DNA from: Diploptera punctata
Lineage: Eukaryota; Arthropoda; Insecta; Blattodea; Blaberidae
Assembly: GCA_030220185.1 (NCBI GenBank)
Contig: JASPKZ010003415.1
Coordinates: 686,001-750,000 of the forward strand
Reading direction: 5' to 3'
Length of the DNA: 64,000 bases
Position 1 is the stretch's first letter, and each line of letters starts with the position of its first letter. A model generated the notes under the pieces. It was not told the DNA's origin. It saw nothing but the letters and a program-made list of their open reading frames with translations, and made no database searches. Position numbers and translations under genes: made by a program. Below, in pieces: positions 43,078 to 54,039 of the stretch.

Positions 43078-43139
<62 letters not shown>
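43078..43139. repeat. (AAT)n microsatellite
   Basis: AAT run directly before the SINE-B target duplication. Confidence 0.95.
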
Positions 43140-43149
43140 GAGTAATAAG

Positions 43150-43486
43150 CATCCATCCATAGTAATTCTGCCCGAGGGGACGTCTTTCACTGCAATCATA
43201 GCATTTTCATACTATGCTTTGCAGCTTTACTAGGGAATTTTAGGTGTGGTAGCTTCCCGTTGCTTTCCGCACCGGTGAAGGATGATGATGATGGTAATGA
43301 TAAGGAAGAAGATGATGATGATGATGACCATATGATTTCGGGGACTGTTTTGGCTTTAAAGTTGTCTTACAGCTGAGGAAAAACTCCGATAAAAACCTTA
43401 CCCAGAAATACTGCCCCGACGGGGGATCGAACCCGGGCCCGCTGCGTGACAAAGCAGCACGCTACCTCGAGACCACAGCGGTGGAC
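43150..43486 (-). mobile_element. SINE-B copy, tail type 1, with exact target duplication
   Basis: A complete SINE on the minus strand: head CCGCTGTGGTCTCGAG ending at 43486, B box GGTTCGATCCC near 43423-43433, (CAT)n hinge, tail type 1 reaching 43150. The exact 9-bp direct repeat AGTAATAAG occurs at 43141-43149 and 43487-43495. Confidence 0.9.
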
Positions 43487-43521
43487 AGTAATAAGGATAA
43501 TAATAGGTATTATGTATTAGA

Positions 43522-43668
43522 GGGACTCTTGTCGTCTGAACGTCTCTCAAAAAAAGTTAAACTGAAAATATATAAAAAAAATACTCTCTCGGTTATATTA
43601 TATGAATGCGAAACATGGACTCTTACTTTAGGAGAGGAGAAAAGATTACGAGTATTTGATAATTAATT
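43522..43668 (+). mobile_element. LINE-B internal fragment
   Basis: It encodes LSKKVKLKIYKKNTLSVILY and CETWTLTLGEEKRLRVFDN, the post-RT region of LINE-B. It is truncated on both sides. Confidence 0.75.
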
Positions 43669-43921
43669 TATCATTATTATTATTATTAATTATTATTATT
43701 ATTATTATCCCTATTATTATTAGTTATTTGTTATATTCTGTTGTCCAAAATACTGGTCAGCCATCTACAAATAAAAATATAGGGAAAAAATAATATTGAA
43801 TATTTATATTTGTGATGAAATATGAAACATTCAAGAAAATTAAATATTTTAATAAAATAATATTAACTATATTTATTCAAAATAGGTCAAACAATTACTC
43901 TAAGTATAAAACATTATTAAT

Positions 43922-44012
43922 TGACTAGCCCACTAGTATTAACGAAACATGTCCGTGCGGACACAAGCTTTCGATACGTCCCTATTCTGGGGTAACATTT
44001 GCTTCTTTCATA
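43922..44012 (-). mobile_element. LINE-B 3' terminus fragment
   Basis: A degenerate match to the last ~90 bp of LINE-B (GTCCGTGCGGACACAAGCTT on the plus strand). Confidence 0.55.
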
Positions 44013-44015
44013 TTA

Positions 44016-44402
44016 TCTTATATATAAAAATTAATGTTTGTTTGTTTGTTTGTATGTTTGTTTGTTCGTACTTTATGCGCGGCCATACCGTTGATCCGAT
44101 TGTGATGGGGTTTTTTTTGCAAAATGTTCAGAAGATTCCCGGGATGAACATAGGCTATAAGAGAGTTGTGATTACTGAACCTCTACACCCTTAAAAATCG
44201 CCCTTTGTAGTAGAAAACGAGAAAAAAGTAGTTCTTTTGACGCTTAAATGGCTTACGCTGCCTAAACCATAAGAAATACCCAAAATTAATGTACACAGAA
44301 TTAAACGTCGAAAAAAGCTCTATAAAAATATCCGCGACAGCATATGTTTATCTCTTACGGATAACTCACAAAAAACATTTTTGTCTTTCATTGATACCAA
44401 GA
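44016..44402 (+). mobile_element. Hel-1 Helitron-like element, 5' part
   Basis: It starts TCTTATATATAAAAATTAAT after A (44015), followed by (GTTT)n and the family interior (GATTCCCGGGATGAAC, CTTACGCTGCCTAAACCATA). It is cut at about 44402 by the SINE-A head. Confidence 0.65.
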
Positions 44403-44612
44403 GTCTCGCGCCGTAGCCGCGTGGTTAAGGCAAAAAGTCTTGGCGCAGAATTACGCGACTTACGCTGGTTCGAGTCACTATGGGGGAAGAAGTTTTTCTC
44501 GTGGAATTTCGGCCAATATGGGATCGGTGCACAGTGGGTCACAAATGAAATCTAGCTGAAAAAAAATATTTTGGCTTACTCTCATCACGAGTAACTGGTA
44601 ATCGAATGTCTC

Positions 44613-44653
<41 letters not shown>

Positions 44654-45590
44654 CTGTGTGTGTGTTTGTCACTGAACTTCTCCTAAACGACTGGACCGAT
44701 TTTGATTAAATTTTTGTGTGTGTCTGTTTGAGTTCCTAAAACCATTAGTTGTAGGTGTTCACCTGAAGTGAAAATTGAAAAATCGCTCACATTTTTCGAC
44801 GTTTCACAACTCAATATTGTCCAAAAATGAGCGAAATACCGACAATTAGAAGTGGAGGTTTACTTGAAATCCGAAATTAAAAACTCCTGTATATCGACTA
44901 GACCGATTTGGATGATTTTTTTTTCTGTGTGTTTGAGTGGGTCCCTGGATCGTTTAGATTCACAATTGGACTTGGTAGGTGGCGCGGCGATCTGGTTATA
45001 AGATTTTTATGTGTCAGATGCGTAGTCATCTGCATTATCGTTATGTTCCGACATAACTATGTGACGTCATCATTCACACTTCTTGAGCCACAACAGATGG
45101 CTGTAAGAGAGTTTCTTGCGAACTTATTTAATAATATCTAATTATGTCCTAATTGCTGAATGTTGTGGTAAAAAAGTAACATTTTTATCGTCCGCCCATG
45201 ACATGATAATTGAACGTTCGGGCAGGAAAACACCTGCCGGGTACTCTAGTGGTTAATATTATTATCTTATCTTATTCTTAATATATTACTAGGCGCTTTT
45301 CCTATTGCTATTTAAAATTACCTAGTAAACACTAATGTTAAAAATTGAGACAAAACGGATATGCATTATAAATTCTACGAGGCGAATCTTAAAGCCTGCA
45401 TTGTGAGGAATTTGGACAGGTACAATAAGTAGCTGCTCCAGGTTGAGAAAACCAACAATAACGACTACTGGCTGGATGGTGTTTACCTCTGTGATTACGT
45501 ATGTGGATGTGACACCAACAGCCGGCTGGTAGGCCAAGATCCTTCTATGCCCGTCGTGCCATGGAGAAGGAGAATCTTATAGTCTAATTA
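44403..45590 (+). mobile_element. SINE-A copy 3, split by later insertion
   Basis: The head and first body part (CGCCGTAGCCGCGTGGTTAA, B box GGTTCGAGTCA) run from 44406 to about 44531. The remaining body (TACAATAAGTAGCTGCTCCA, CAGCCGGCTGGTAGG) resumes at about 45398. The ~870-bp gap contains the Helitron-like element at 44608-45249 and unassigned flanks. More diverged than copies 1 and 2. Confidence 0.65.
44608..45249 (+). mobile_element. Helitron-like element with clear 3' hairpin
   Basis: The 3' end has the hairpin GGCAGG-AAAACA-CCTGCC (45221-45238), 7 bases, then CTAG (45246-45249) followed by T, which is the classic Helitron 3' terminus. The (AT)n-rich 5' end begins near 44608 (TCTCATATAATATATAT). 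The interior shares TTGTCCAAAA and AAATCCGAAATTAAAAA with the element ending at 52173. Confidence 0.65.
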
Positions 45591-46224
45591 CACGATATTC
45601 TTGGGATAAATGCGGCCGTCACGCAACCCGATTGATATCTTGTGTAGATTTTTGAGAAGGGTCTTCAATTTTTTTCCTTAATTTGTGATTATGTGGTAAG
45701 CTTACAGTCATTAAAAAGACAGTTAATATTTAAAATACACAGTTGTAAATTCATTTGCGGTTACTGTAAAAGAAAGGCAAACTGATCCCATCACAAGCCT
45801 TAGGTAGCTCTTCGGGGAGTAGGAGGTTACGCCTTTTACAATGAACAATGTAATAGTTGCAGAGTAATATCGAATCTTTACAAATATTCCCAATTAAATA
45901 CATACCGGTATATGAAAGAATTCTCGCTGTGGAAATATTGGTACTCTAACGAAACGGTTTCGCACGATAGGTAATAAATTTAGATCACACTTAATATTTT
46001 CACTTTAAATAAAATTCAACTTTCAAGAAACAAATGCGACATTTTTTCAGTCCTGAAGGAAATGCTCGATTTTAATATAAGACATTTCACCTTTAATTCT
46101 AAAAAATTACAATATAAAATCTTTTCAACTACTATGAAAAACACATAATTGTATATAAGCCTATATCATCACGTGTTATCTTTTCAAAGGATTTAATATA
46201 GTAATTATCATAGGATATTATGAC
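45591..46224. other. Unassigned stretch
   Basis: No recognised feature. Confidence 0.35.
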
Positions 46225-46690
46225 TAGAGTTGAAATGTCCCATAGCAATATCGAACTGGAAATGAGCTTTCCTTATATCTCTATTCTGAGGTAATATTTT
46301 CAAATAATTTCCTATATAATTCACATTCAATACCTGTAGTATCACTACCAGAATTTTCCATGCCCTATTTCATCTCCCATTCATGTCACATATCCAACGT
46401 TTCGTAGTCTACGAGAATTAACTACTCTTATTGCATCTGGTTTCCTATAAAGAACGTGTAGTTCTCTGTATTTTTAGTCTTCTACATTCACCTGTCTGTT
46501 CCTCAATCTTTGGTTTAAAAATTTTCCTAAGCATTTCATTCTCAAATATTTGTAATATGTTATCCTCTCATAAGACAGATACCATGTTACGTATCCATAT
46601 AAAAACTGGGAAAAGCACCATTATATATTTTTATAATAACATTTCTTAAAGAAGTTGAGATGACAAGAGTTTGCATAATACCATGAGTTT
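46225..46690 (-). pseudogene. LINE-B 3' copy, degenerate
   Basis: On the minus strand it follows LINE-B from LKIYK-like sequence (46640) through FKPKIEEQT, RRLKIQRTTRS-like and GRP-lacking 3' parts to about 46235. Many indels. Confidence 0.65.
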
Positions 46691-46699
46691 CTAGATTTC

Positions 46700-47261
46700 T
46701 GTTTGTTTGTTTGTTTGTTTGTCTGTCTTTTACGTATAAACTCCAAAAATAATTGAACGATATGAATGTTTCCCCCCCCCATCATTTAGAGAATTTTCTG
46801 AGGCAATTAACATATTACCCTATGTATTAGGCTATAGGGTCGGAGCTAAAAAACTTAAAAAAATATAAAAAAGGAGCATCGGTGCACTAAAAAATGTCAC
46901 TTTTTGGGCGCTTAAATGGCTTACGTTGACTAAACCATAACAAATAAACTAAATTAATGTACAAGAATTGAATATCTACAAAAAAATACAAAAACGATTA
47001 TCGGCTGCAGAACAAAAAGAAGCATATTTCTATTTTTTACGGATAACTCACAATAACCATTATTGTCTTTTCTTCTCATTGATGCCAAGAACATCAGGAT
47101 AAGTTTTTTTCCGGGCAACGCCGCATAATCAGGACGAGGCAGGCCTATCTAAAAATAATTACGATATAAATTTGAAATAATTTTCCTTTTTAATTGTTCA
47201 ACTAAGCATAAAAACACATATAATTTATTTAGGCGTGCCGGCGTACGCCGGGTATTAGCTA
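46700..47261 (+). mobile_element. Hel-2 Helitron-like element with perfect 3' hairpin
   Basis: The 3' end has the perfect palindrome CCGGCGTACGCCGG (47237-47250), then 7 bases and CTAG (47258-47261) before T. The 5' side has (GTTT)n near 46700-46722. The interior (CCAAAAATAATTGAACGATA, CTTACGTTGACTAAACCATA) matches the 9.65-kb copy. No ORF. Confidence 0.75.
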
Positions 47262-47262
47262 G

Positions 47263-48027
47263 TGTTCGATATTTATCTGCACGTTATCCCTATTTGCAAT
47301 TATTGTCCTTAAATATTAAATTTGTTATTTCTTCAAAATATCTCTCATTTGTTTTCAAGTGTCCATTCCTATTTAATAATGTATTTTTAAGTAAACGTAA
47401 TTTTAGTTTTATTGATGTTAACTTACTGCCTCAGATTTTTACTATTATTTCACAGAAAGTATGTTAATGCGACTAAAACCAAAAATTTATATATATGAAC
47501 CGGTATTTTAATCCAAAATACTGGTTCAAACAATTGTTTTTCTTTTACAAATTGTACAGTGTTCCTATAAATTATCTTTCCAATTACAAACCTGTATATC
47601 TATCGTTAGGATACACTTAAAAACATTATATTGTTATCAATTGAAAAAGAAACTCAAATATTTGTTGTTATGTTGGTGAATCTGTCGCATATTTATTAAT
47701 TTCGTTGCTAGGAGACGATATAACAGAAAAATGGTTGAAAACGAAGACAGGAGGACATGTTGTGTGCTCGATTTTCAAATATCCCAGTCTGTTTAAGAGT
47801 AGCACATATGCTTTAACCGAATGGATAACAAGACAATATTTAAGTTTCTCTTTCCATTGATACCAATATCATGTTTCTAAGTGTCTTCTAACGATTGTTA
47901 TTCAAGTTTGTAAACGGAAAGATCATTTATAGTAACACTATATTAACTAGTGCATGCAAATAACTTGTCTGAACAATATATTACGTTCAGAATGTACGTT
48001 GGCTTTTAGTATTTCCTCCTATCAATA
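47263..48027. other. Unassigned AT-rich stretch
   Basis: No recognised feature. Confidence 0.35.
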
Positions 48028-48299
48028 TTACTAACTAAACTAACTCACAGGGACTATCGAACCCGTAGATTCATGGCCGCGAGTACATAACCTCTCCATA
48101 CATACCTATTCTGAACTAAGGTTTTTCAATCATTCCCTGTATAAAGTACTTCCCTCAAATCATGGCTAAATTAATTCTTCCACCTCTTTCTTGGCCTATC
48201 TACCGAGCGCTTTCCCTCAGGTTTTTCTTCAAGGAGTTTCCATGCCCTCTTTCATTTCTTATTCATGCAAAATTTTCTATTAATATTACAGGAAGAATA
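48028..48299 (-). mobile_element. LINE-B 3' copy, target of MITE-2 insertion
   Basis: Minus-strand match to the LINE-B C-terminus and end (GGACTATCGAACCCGTAGAT on plus). It includes an internal deletion before 48270 and is interrupted at 48299 by the TIR element. Confidence 0.7.
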
Positions 48300-48874
48300 A
48301 CACTGATCAACAAAATGATTTTGTTTTCTTTCACAAGAATACAAATATGAGATTTTAGAAGTATTTTCAACCTGAATTTAAATATCATTTCAGTTTCTTT
48401 CTATCAGGCAAGCGTTTTCTGTGATATTAATTTACATTTTTTATAATTTTTATAACTTTTAATAAAATCCATCCAACTCATTCTGACTTATCTAGAAAGT
48501 AGTAGAGAGTGATTTTAGGGCCTATTTTGCATCTGGAACATCACTGTTCTTGGTCCAACAGTAGGACAGCATATTAGAACTCCACTTGCCTTGATATCTC
48601 TTTTCAATTGTGGAAATTTGCTCATGAAAACGCTCACCGTGCTCATCAGAGACAGCCCTTAAATACAGCTTGAATAAAATCGCTACATATAAGGTAAAGG
48701 TTCCTATGACAGGTCAAAGAGAATGCTAAAATCAATTTTAAAAAATAATAGCTGTCACAAAAAAACTGTGCCTGATGGAAAAATTCTCTACTATATATCT
48801 GAATTCAGTATGAAAAAATGCACTGGAATCACTAATCATATTTCTTGTGACAGAAAACCTTGTCGACCAGTGTA
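48300..48874 (-). mobile_element. TIR element (MITE-2) copy 2 with residual coding tail
   Basis: Ends ACACTGATCAACAAAA (48300) and TTGTCGACCAGTGT (48860-48873). On the minus strand (about 48660-48520) a reading gives AVSDEHGERFHEQISTIEKR and YQGKWSSNMLS, then CWTKNSDVPDAK before a stop. This is the best preserved of the three copies. Confidence 0.7.
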
Positions 48875-49309
48875 ATTAATTCAAGTTTTACTCTTTCCTT
48901 ATCCACTAAAGACTTGATTACATGTTCTAGTACAAAATTGAGTTAATGAATCCCCTTGCACAGAAATAAATGTTTAATACCTACTGTGTACAAAGATTAT
49001 AAATGCTATATTACCTTGGTTATAGACGAATTATAAAATAAAGTAAAAAAAATATTACTTTCATACATCAATTTCAGCACGTTTGTGCTCGCAAAACAAA
49101 AATAGTCTGTCGATTGACTTGAAATTTTAACACAAAGTTGCATTCGAACACGCATGTGTTTTTATAATAAAAACTAGTAGTAGTAGGACTTTATTAGACA
49201 AAAAGTAAGATATTTACAATATTATTTACAAATATGGGTCGCACGGGCAGTAAGCCGTACGTGCTGTTGACAGTCCGTTACAATAAAGTAATAATTGGTA
49301 CTAGTGTAA

Positions 49310-49730
49310 AGAAAAATAAACAAAAACAGCAATAACATTACAATTACATAAAGAAAACACAATAAAAATAATACAATTAAATAATAACACAATAGCATTA
49401 TACACTAAAAACATTAACATTACAATTACATAAAGAAAACACAATAATATTACAATTAAGTAATAACACAATAGCAATATCATTACAATTACATAAAGAA
49501 AACACAATAATAATATTACAATTAAATATAACACAATAGCATTATACACTAAAAACATTAACATTACAATTACATAAAGAAAACACAATAATATTACAAT
49601 TAGGTAATAACACAATAGCATTATACACTAAAAAAAACATTAACATTACAATTACATAAAGAAAGAACACACATTAATATTACAATTAAATAATAACACA
49701 ACAGCATTATACACTAATTAATTTATATAT
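49310..49730. repeat. VNTR in the LINE-C 3'UTR
   Basis: Five imperfect copies of a ~75-85-bp unit containing TTACAATTACATAAAGAAA and TAACACAATAGCATTATACA. The copies at 13.4 and 18.7 kb have only about one unit, so the array expanded in this copy or its source. Confidence 0.8.
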
Positions 49731-49772
49731 AATTGTTAATAATTAATGATATTGCATTTTGATAACATATAT

Positions 49773-50879
49773 TTATTCATGAATGATTGTTGTCCTTATT
49801 TTTCGCGTTTTGTCCAGAAATTTACCGAGGTTTATCCAATTTTCTGGATTTACCAATAACTCGTAGCATGCCAATCTTTCCCGATTTGAATTTAGAAATC
49901 TTTCCGGTAATAACTGACGTCTCCAATATTCTAAATCATTACATTTTCCTAATATATGTATCTCATCTTCAAAGTTCCCGCACATTGGACATATTCGCAT
50001 ATCGTGATCGTCGCTAATTTTTAGAAATTTCCATGCCCCTAGCCTAAACCAAGCAAGCCCTGATCTCTCCTTAAATCCTAGGTTGAGTATATACGATTCT
50101 TTTCCCCAGACGTGTTTTAGGTCTCTTTGTAAACACAGTGAGCGTTTTCCTGTACATTCGGCGAAGGTATCTTGTTGGTTTATATCTAAGTACCTCCTCC
50201 TTATTTTTCTCCACACCTTCTTGCGATTTTCAGTCCCTTTTTCCCATATCCAGCCCATCCCAATCTTTTGGAGTTCTCTCCTAACCTCGTCTGCCCAAAA
50301 TTTAACATCTAAGTTTTTAATTTGGTGGTCGTAACAAATTGCTCTAAGCATTGTTTGTTCACCTTGGATTACTCGCAACCAGTATTTGAGTACACGAATT
50401 TTACAGTTAATGTCCTGCTGGAATGAAACGAATTCATATAAAATTCCACAGTTAGAAACGGCCTTACTAAGTCCTGGAATATACTTTAGAAAATGCGTAT
50501 ATACCTTATGTAGTATTTCCGTTCTTTGGAAACCCCAAATCTCACTACTATAGTGCATGACTGGCCTGACCATAGCTCCATACATTTTTTCTAATGTGCT
50601 GACTGGAATATCAGGCACTCGACCCAGAATACCGAGTACACTGTTAAGCTGTCCCCTCCCTTTAAATAATGCTATATAAATGTGTTTGTTCCACTTTCCG
50701 TTCATTTTCAACGTCGTACCAAGATATTCGAAATGTTTCACGTTTTGAAGAACTTGATCTCTGTATTTCCATTCCTCTGTTCTACCATAAACCGTCCCAT
50801 TTTTAAAGGTCATTGTTTTTGTCTTACTAACATTTACAGTCAATCCCCAATTCCTACAGTATATTTCCAGTAAGGTCAA
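49773..50879 (-). CDS. LINE-C ORF2 C-terminal part (RT thumb and Cys-rich tail)
   Basis: About 368 codons are open with no stop. The ORF is truncated at its 5' end by the retroposition breakpoint. It starts just after RT motif C: LEIYCRNWGLTVNVSKTKTM, then FEYLGTTLKMNGKWNKHI, the thumb-region RGQLNSVLGILGRV and EKMYGAMVRPVMHYSSEIW. The C-terminal quarter has CPMCGNFEDEIHILGKC, a Cys/His cluster of the type used for nucleic-acid binding in LINEs, and ends RTTIIHE. The catalytic FADD/YADD box is not included, so the product could not reverse transcribe. The intact frame suggests a recent copy. Confidence 0.75.
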   Translation of the reverse strand: MTLLEIYCRNWGLTVNVSKTKTMTFKNGTVYGRTEEWKYRDQVLQNVKHFEYLGTTLKMNGKWNKHIYIALFKGRGQLNSVLGILGRVPDIPVSTLEKMYGAMVRPVMHYSSEIWGFQRTEILHKVYTHFLKYIPGLSKAVSNCGILYEFVSFQQDINCKIRVLKYWLRVIQGEQTMLRAICYDHQIKNLDVKFWADEVRRELQKIGMGWIWEKGTENRKKVWRKIRRRYLDINQQDTFAECTGKRSLCLQRDLKHVWGKESYILNLGFKERSGLAWFRLGAWKFLKISDDHDMRICPMCGNFEDEIHILGKCNDLEYWRRQLLPERFLNSNRERLACYELLVNPENWINLGKFLDKTRKIRTTIIHE

Positions 50880-50905
50880 GAACCTCTTTGCAATCCCTTG
50901 AAAAA

Positions 50906-51842
50906 CTAGCTAATACGCAGCGTGCGCTGCTATGCCTATATAAATGAAAATTAATGTGTTTTTATATTTAGTTGAATACCAAAAAGGAAAAACAATTATA
51001 CATTTTTATTTTTTAGAAACCCCGAGCTGATTACCCAGCTTTGCCCGGGAATCTGCTTAACCCGATCTTCTTGACATAAATGAGCTCAAATACGAAAATT
51101 AATGGTTTTTATGTTTAGTTAAGTAAGTGGGAGGAAAAAATTATATTGTTATTATTTTTAGATACCGCATGCTCATTACTCTCGTTGTCCGGGGATCTAT
51201 TCATCCCGATTTTCGTGGCATGAATAAGCTGAAAGACAAATATTAATGTCCTTCTTATGATTAGTTGAGTAAGTAAAATGAAAAATAATTATAAATGTGT
51301 ATCGTAATTATTTTAAGATTCCCCGCGCTGATTACTTGGTGTTGCCCGGGAATTTACTTATCTCAATCTTCTTGGCATAAATGAGCTAAAAGACAAAATT
51401 CGTTATTGTGAGTTATCCGTAAAAGAACACCTGCCATGTGCTGCTATGCTTGCACAGGAATCTACGTACTTGTCACGATCTTCTTGGTATCAATGAAAGA
51501 CAAAAATGGTTATTGTGAGTTGTCCATAAGAGATAAACATATGCTGTCGCGCACGTTTTTGTAGAGCTTTTTGAGATATGAGTATTCAGTTCTGTGTACA
51601 TTAATTTTGAGTATTTGTTATGGTTTAGGCAGCGTAAGCCATTTAAGCGTTCATAGAGTTACTTTTTTCACGTTTTCCACTACAAACGACGATTTTTAAT
51701 GGTGTAGGAGTTAAGTATTATAACTCTCTTATAGCCTATGTTCATCCCGAGAATCTCCTGAACATTTTACAAAATGCTCCAACACAATGGCCGCGCATAA
51801 AGTACGAACAAACAAACAAACATTCATTTTTATATATTATAT
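50906..51842 (-). mobile_element. Hel-1 Helitron-like element with internal tandem units
   Basis: On the minus strand the 3' end is hairpin GCAGCG-CA-CGCTGC, then GTATTAG and CTAG (50909-50906). The 5' end (ATATATAAAAATGAATG with (GTTT)n) is near 51842. The interior holds at least three ~140-bp units with GAAT(C/T)...CCCGGG segments, as in 22761-23542. Confidence 0.7.
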
Positions 51843-51844
51843 TA

Positions 51845-52173
51845 TTCTCTAAAATCATTAGATGTAGGAGTTCACCTGAAACGAACACTTGTAAATACTT
51901 CTAGCTGGCACAATGTTCTATATTTCACAACGTAACTCAGTATATGCTTTTAAAATAAACCGAGGTAGATATTGTCCAAAACTCATTAGAAGTGGGGCTT
52001 ACCTAAAATCCGAAATTAAAAATTGATTCTAGCAACCGCCATGTTTTGTTCGTCGCAATGTATGTTATACCATACATTTAATTAACCTGTAGTTTTCTTT
52101 CAACTTATTCAACTAAAAATAAAACACGTATTTCACTTATTTAGGTGTAGCAGCGCACGCGGGTATTTGCTAG
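51845..52173 (+). mobile_element. Hel-2-like Helitron 3' part
   Basis: It ends GCGGGTATTTGCTAG before T (52174) and has the interior AAATCCGAAATTAAAAA shared with 44.6-45.25 kb. The 5' end is unresolved; it abuts the 5' end of the minus-strand Hel-1 element. Confidence 0.55.
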
Positions 52174-52842
52174 TCTGTTATTTTTTAACACGCTTTCCAA
52201 AATTGTGAGATATTTGTAAATCCATAATCAATAGAGTCAGTACCGTAATAATAAGAAATTTGTAAATAAGATCTACTGGAATTTCTTGTATGAGTTGATA
52301 ACTTTACGATAGAACTATAGCTCGACGTCTCGTTCCCTCCCACTTGTCTCTTCTGTAAATAGCTGAAGCCCATTGTTTTCAACGATATATTGCTGTTTTA
52401 ATCTTAATGAAACTAGTTTTGTTTTCTTATGGAAATGAATTCGTGAGAGTATGCAAATCTAACACTGGCAGAATTACCACACAGTCTCCGGCGAGCTGTC
52501 ACCATTGGGAGCAAAATATCATGAAGAGGCTCTCTCCAATATGCAAACTCTTCTTTGCTCTCTTCCTCCCATAAGTATCTAACTTAAAAGCAAAGTTCTG
52601 TTTCCTTTCGCCTCATAAAATGGATAGGATTAAAGATTATTATTTAAAAAAGCAAAGAGAGCAAGATGGTGTGAAAAGTGACGGCAGTGGCCATGCAGAT
52701 GAGAGATAGAAGAAAGATTGTTACAGATATAAGGGTAAGGAAGTTCCTGGTACTATATTCATTCACTTGCTAAGGGTAGAAACCCTCGGCTTGTAATCGA
52801 TACCTCCATATACTTCTACTCAGTAAAGATGACTTGTATAGA
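52174..52842. other. Unassigned stretch
   Basis: No recognised feature; purine-rich between 52640 and 52740. Confidence 0.35.
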
Positions 52843-52843
52843 C

Positions 52844-52888
<45 letters not shown>

Positions 52889-52897
52889 TAATAATAT
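52843..52897. repeat. (AAT)n microsatellite
   Basis: An AAT run immediately 3' of a minus-strand LINE end, probably its tail. Confidence 0.9.
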
Positions 52898-52905
52898 GTA
52901 TTTAT

Positions 52906-53165
52906 TTATTTAGCAGGTTTCACAAACTTCCACAATATATTCTTGTGCCCAAATATTCTACTTTTATTCTTCTCCATATTTTTCTCTGTCATTCCAAATT
53001 CCATCATCCAATCCTTTCTTCCCTCATGCTCATCAATCCACGTTGTTTTTGGCCGTCATCTTAATTTTCTACCAAGTGGCAGCCATTCTAGTAATATTCT
53101 TGGCAAACTTTCTTCTGTTATTGTTTTGATATGATTCATACAATTTTAATTGTTTGTTTCTTTAT
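52906..53165 (-). pseudogene. LINE-E 3' fragment
   Basis: The minus strand encodes TEESLPRILLEWLPLGRKLR, KTTWIDEHEGRKDWMMEFG and a C-terminus, then the shared CTTGTGCCCA 3' region. It is the same class as 2835-3255 and is short and 5' truncated. Confidence 0.6.
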
Positions 53166-53189
53166 GAAATCGGCAATTGAAGTTTGAAC

Positions 53190-53190
<1 letters not shown>

Positions 53191-53255
<65 letters not shown>

Positions 53256-53386
53256 GTAATAATAAAAATAAGAAGAAGATAATCATGTATTTCGTTCTGC
53301 GGAATTTTATACATCGGCTATAAAATTCTACTTTTACGAAATCTGACTGTTAATAACTTAAATATCAAAATAATAATATTATTGTT

Positions 53387-53446
<60 letters not shown>

Positions 53447-53538
53447 TTGACATTATGAAGACGAGAATCATTTGTTTTATTTTGGGGTATATTATACAAA
53501 TAAAATTCTACTTTTACGAAATCTGTTACTAATTTAAA

Positions 53539-53592
<54 letters not shown>

Positions 53593-53690
53593 GACGAGAA
53601 TCATATATTTCGATTTGGGTAGTTTTACACAAATGTAACTCTACTTTTAGAAAATCTATATTAATAACTTAAATATTAAATTAAAATAAC
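53191..53690. repeat. Tandem ~90-bp unit interleaved with (AAT/ATT)n
   Basis: Three units (about 53275-53365, 53455-53540, 53591-53690) share AATTCTACTTTTACGAAATC and AACTTAAATATT-type sequence. They alternate with (AAT)n at 53191-53252 and 53389-53445 and with the inverted (ATT)n at 53541-53590. Open frames in it (poly-Ile) are artefacts. Confidence 0.8.
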
Positions 53691-53691
53691 C

Positions 53692-54002
53692 TTCTTCTTC
53701 ACCGTTTAGGCTTATTTACTAGCCTGTTCCGGCTCCTAATTACTGCTCTTTCCATCTCTCGTTTGGTTTTCCCAAACTTCTTCTTCCTTGTGGTGAATAG
53801 CTGTGTGCTGCTTTTGGTATTCTATTCTCAGTCATCCTTGCCAAGTGTTCTTTCCAGTTTGTTCTGTATATTTCTATTGTTGGGTTTAATTATTCTACTT
53901 TTAGTTGTTGTCTTATTTCTGTGTTATGTTTTTGTCTGTTCTTTGATATCCTGTTATTGGTCTGAGGAATATCATTCCAGCAGCTTGTATTCTGGCTGAT
54001 AT
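53692..54002 (-). mobile_element. LINE-A copy 3, 3' terminus
   Basis: Closely matches the last ~310 bp of copies 1 and 2, including the GAAGAA tail and the sequence GGCTTATTTACTAGCCTGTT on the plus strand. It is flanked on the right by (AAT)n (54005-54040). Confidence 0.85.
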
Positions 54003-54005
54003 TAA

Positions 54006-54039
<34 letters not shown>

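Larger units (their letters stand above)
49169..50909 (-). mobile_element. LINE-C copy 3, 5'-truncated, with 9-bp target duplication
   Basis: Flanked by AAAAACTAG at 49169-49177 and 50901-50909. The minus strand carries the C-terminal ORF (50879-49773), a 3'UTR with five tandem ~80-bp repeats (49310-49730), the conserved TTGTAACGGACTGTCAACAG block and a (CTA)n tail. The duplication includes the CTAG terminus of the adjacent Helitron, so LINE-C landed on that junction. Confidence 0.85.

Noticed and set aside
42505..43078. A transposon bounded by inverted AGAGAGCGGAAT and ATT/AAT runs
   Set aside because: Only ~12 bp are inverted beyond the microsatellites, there is no target duplication, and a LINE-B fragment lies inside; chance cannot be excluded.
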